This document shows positions 63,489 through 64,000 of a stretch of 64,000 nt of DNA, in pieces. The stretch covers positions 62,001 to 126,000 of the forward strand of contig NZ_VSKM01000007.1 in NCBI RefSeq assembly GCF_008086175.1, given 5' to 3'. This DNA is from Bizionia saleffrena (GTDB lineage Bacteria; Bacteroidota; Bacteroidia; Flavobacteriales; Flavobacteriaceae). The translations under genes and the position numbers were made by a program. The notes below the pieces were generated by a model. That model saw only the letters and a program-made list of their open reading frames with translations, did no database searches and was not told the origin of the DNA. Position 1 is the stretch's first letter. Each line of letters opens with the position of its first letter.

Positions 63489-64000
63489 ATGTCGATTAAA
63501 TCTTTACTCGCAAAACCGTTTGCGTATTTTACGTATCTAACCATAAAAAAGTGGGCCGGACAGCCCCTTAAAACGCAAGAAAAAGTCTTTAAAGACTTGA
63601 TCCAGCAAGCGGCAAACACACAATTTGGAAAAGATCATAAGTTTTCTGAAATTACAACCTACGAGCACTTTGTAGCTCGGGTTCCTATTCGCGATTACGA
63701 AGATTTAAAACCGTATGTAGAGCGCGTTGTTGCAGGCGAATCTAATATCTTATGGCCAGAAAAACCGTTGTATTTTGCAAAAACATCGGGAACGACGTCT
63801 GGGGCGAAGTATATTCCTATTACAAAAGAAAGTATGCCGAACCATATTAAGGCCGCAAGAAATGCGATTTTAATGTATATTCACGAAACAGGGAACTCTA
63901 GTTTTGTAGAGGGTAAAATGATTTTTTTACAAGGGAGTCCCGTTTTAAAGACGGAAAACGGCGTACAGTTAGGGCGATTGTCTGGAATTGTAGCGCATTA
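63489..64000 (+). CDS. GH3-superfamily (auxin-responsive promoter family) acyl-adenylate enzyme, 5' part only
   Basis: The frame opens with ATG at 63489 and runs to the window end, giving 170 residues, so the C-terminal two thirds is missing. It begins SIKSLLAKPFAYFTYLTIKK and shows the GH3 features FGKDHKFSEITTYEHF, RVPIRDYEDLKPYVERV and the ATP-binding motif YFAKTSGTTSGAKYIPIT. In plants, GH3 proteins conjugate acyl acids to amino acids. Bacteroidota members are common but uncharacterised. It lies 3 bases after the M23 gene, so translation is probably coupled. Confidence 0.9.
   Translation, partial: MSIKSLLAKPFAYFTYLTIKKWAGQPLKTQEKVFKDLIQQAANTQFGKDHKFSEITTYEHFVARVPIRDYEDLKPYVERVVAGESNILWPEKPLYFAKTSGTTSGAKYIPITKESMPNHIKAARNAILMYIHETGNSSFVEGKMIFLQGSPVLKTENGVQLGRLSGIVAH

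Noticed and set aside
1-64000. CRISPR array, insertion sequence, prophage or integrative element
   Set aside because: I saw no regularly spaced repeats, transposase, integrase or phage gene, and no tRNA with a duplicated 3' end. The window is core-like throughout.

Overview
The window is a chromosomal segment of a low-G+C member of the Bacteroidota, almost certainly a (probably marine) Flavobacteriaceae. The evidence is a secreted protease with a type IX secretion C-terminal sorting domain, a TonB-linked outer-membrane beta-barrel, a PID-CTERM-type mini-protein, DUF4175, DUF4837 and head-GIN proteins, a GlnRS beside a GluRS, several TTG starts, almost no Shine-Dalgarno sequences, and many matches to the Bacteroidota -7 promoter element TAnnTTTG at sensible distances from starts. 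The content is mostly core genome. I see no phage, insertion sequence, CRISPR array or integrated element.

Layout. 0-2.5 kb: end of an ABC ATPase, then a minus-strand cluster of a GreA/B-like factor, mtgA and a DadA-type oxidoreductase. 2.5-5.2 kb: T9SS metalloprotease. 5.9-11 kb: the minus-strand cluster pdxA / yceD-rpmF / fabH-accB-accC, linking ribosomal protein L32 to fatty-acid initiation. 11-13.4 kb: ribE, a proline-rich PID-CTERM mini-protein, a decayed stretch, a DUF6150-like protein and tRNA-Met. 13.5-17 kb: mce, rbfA, a LolC/E-like permease, dusB. 17.3-23.6 kb: TonB-type receptor, lepA, CPA/RCK antiporter. 23.9-32.1 kb: a plus-strand run rich in envelope hydrolases (MBL, S8, M1, S41) with rnpA, DUF4349 and a double-OmpA protein. 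32.1-33.9 kb: GNAT, CDF exporter, rpiB. 34-39 kb: AT-rich gap, rnr, YbjQ-like, GIN-domain and LysE-family proteins, then a decayed stretch. 39.6-45.7 kb: tRNA-Cys, folB, glnS, a small protein, an SPFH protein and gltX. 45.8-54 kb: DUF4175, a broken secreted-protein gene, ybeY, mnmG and a methyltransferase. 54-64 kb: OmpH/Skp, a SPOR-tailed surface protein, holB, pgk, an LysM transglycosylase, DUF4837, tatA, an M23 protein and the start of a GH3-family gene.

Most notable signals. Two near-perfect parS centromere sites flank mnmG, at 51175-51190 and 53107-53122, so the window probably lies in the origin-proximal domain. Both sites read as ATG-Phe-His-Val-Glu-His, which creates a false start for the methyltransferase and a short upstream ORF overlapping the mnmG start. 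Four genes (rbfA, holB, rnpA and the M23 gene) have the -7 element only 4-7 bases before the ATG, which predicts leaderless or nearly leaderless mRNAs. A multiply disrupted gene (49308-50720) sits inside an otherwise intact operon, and two further intergenic stretches look like old genes in decay. I did not find a clear new defence or biosynthetic system. Functions are inferred from protein sequence by eye, without database searches.
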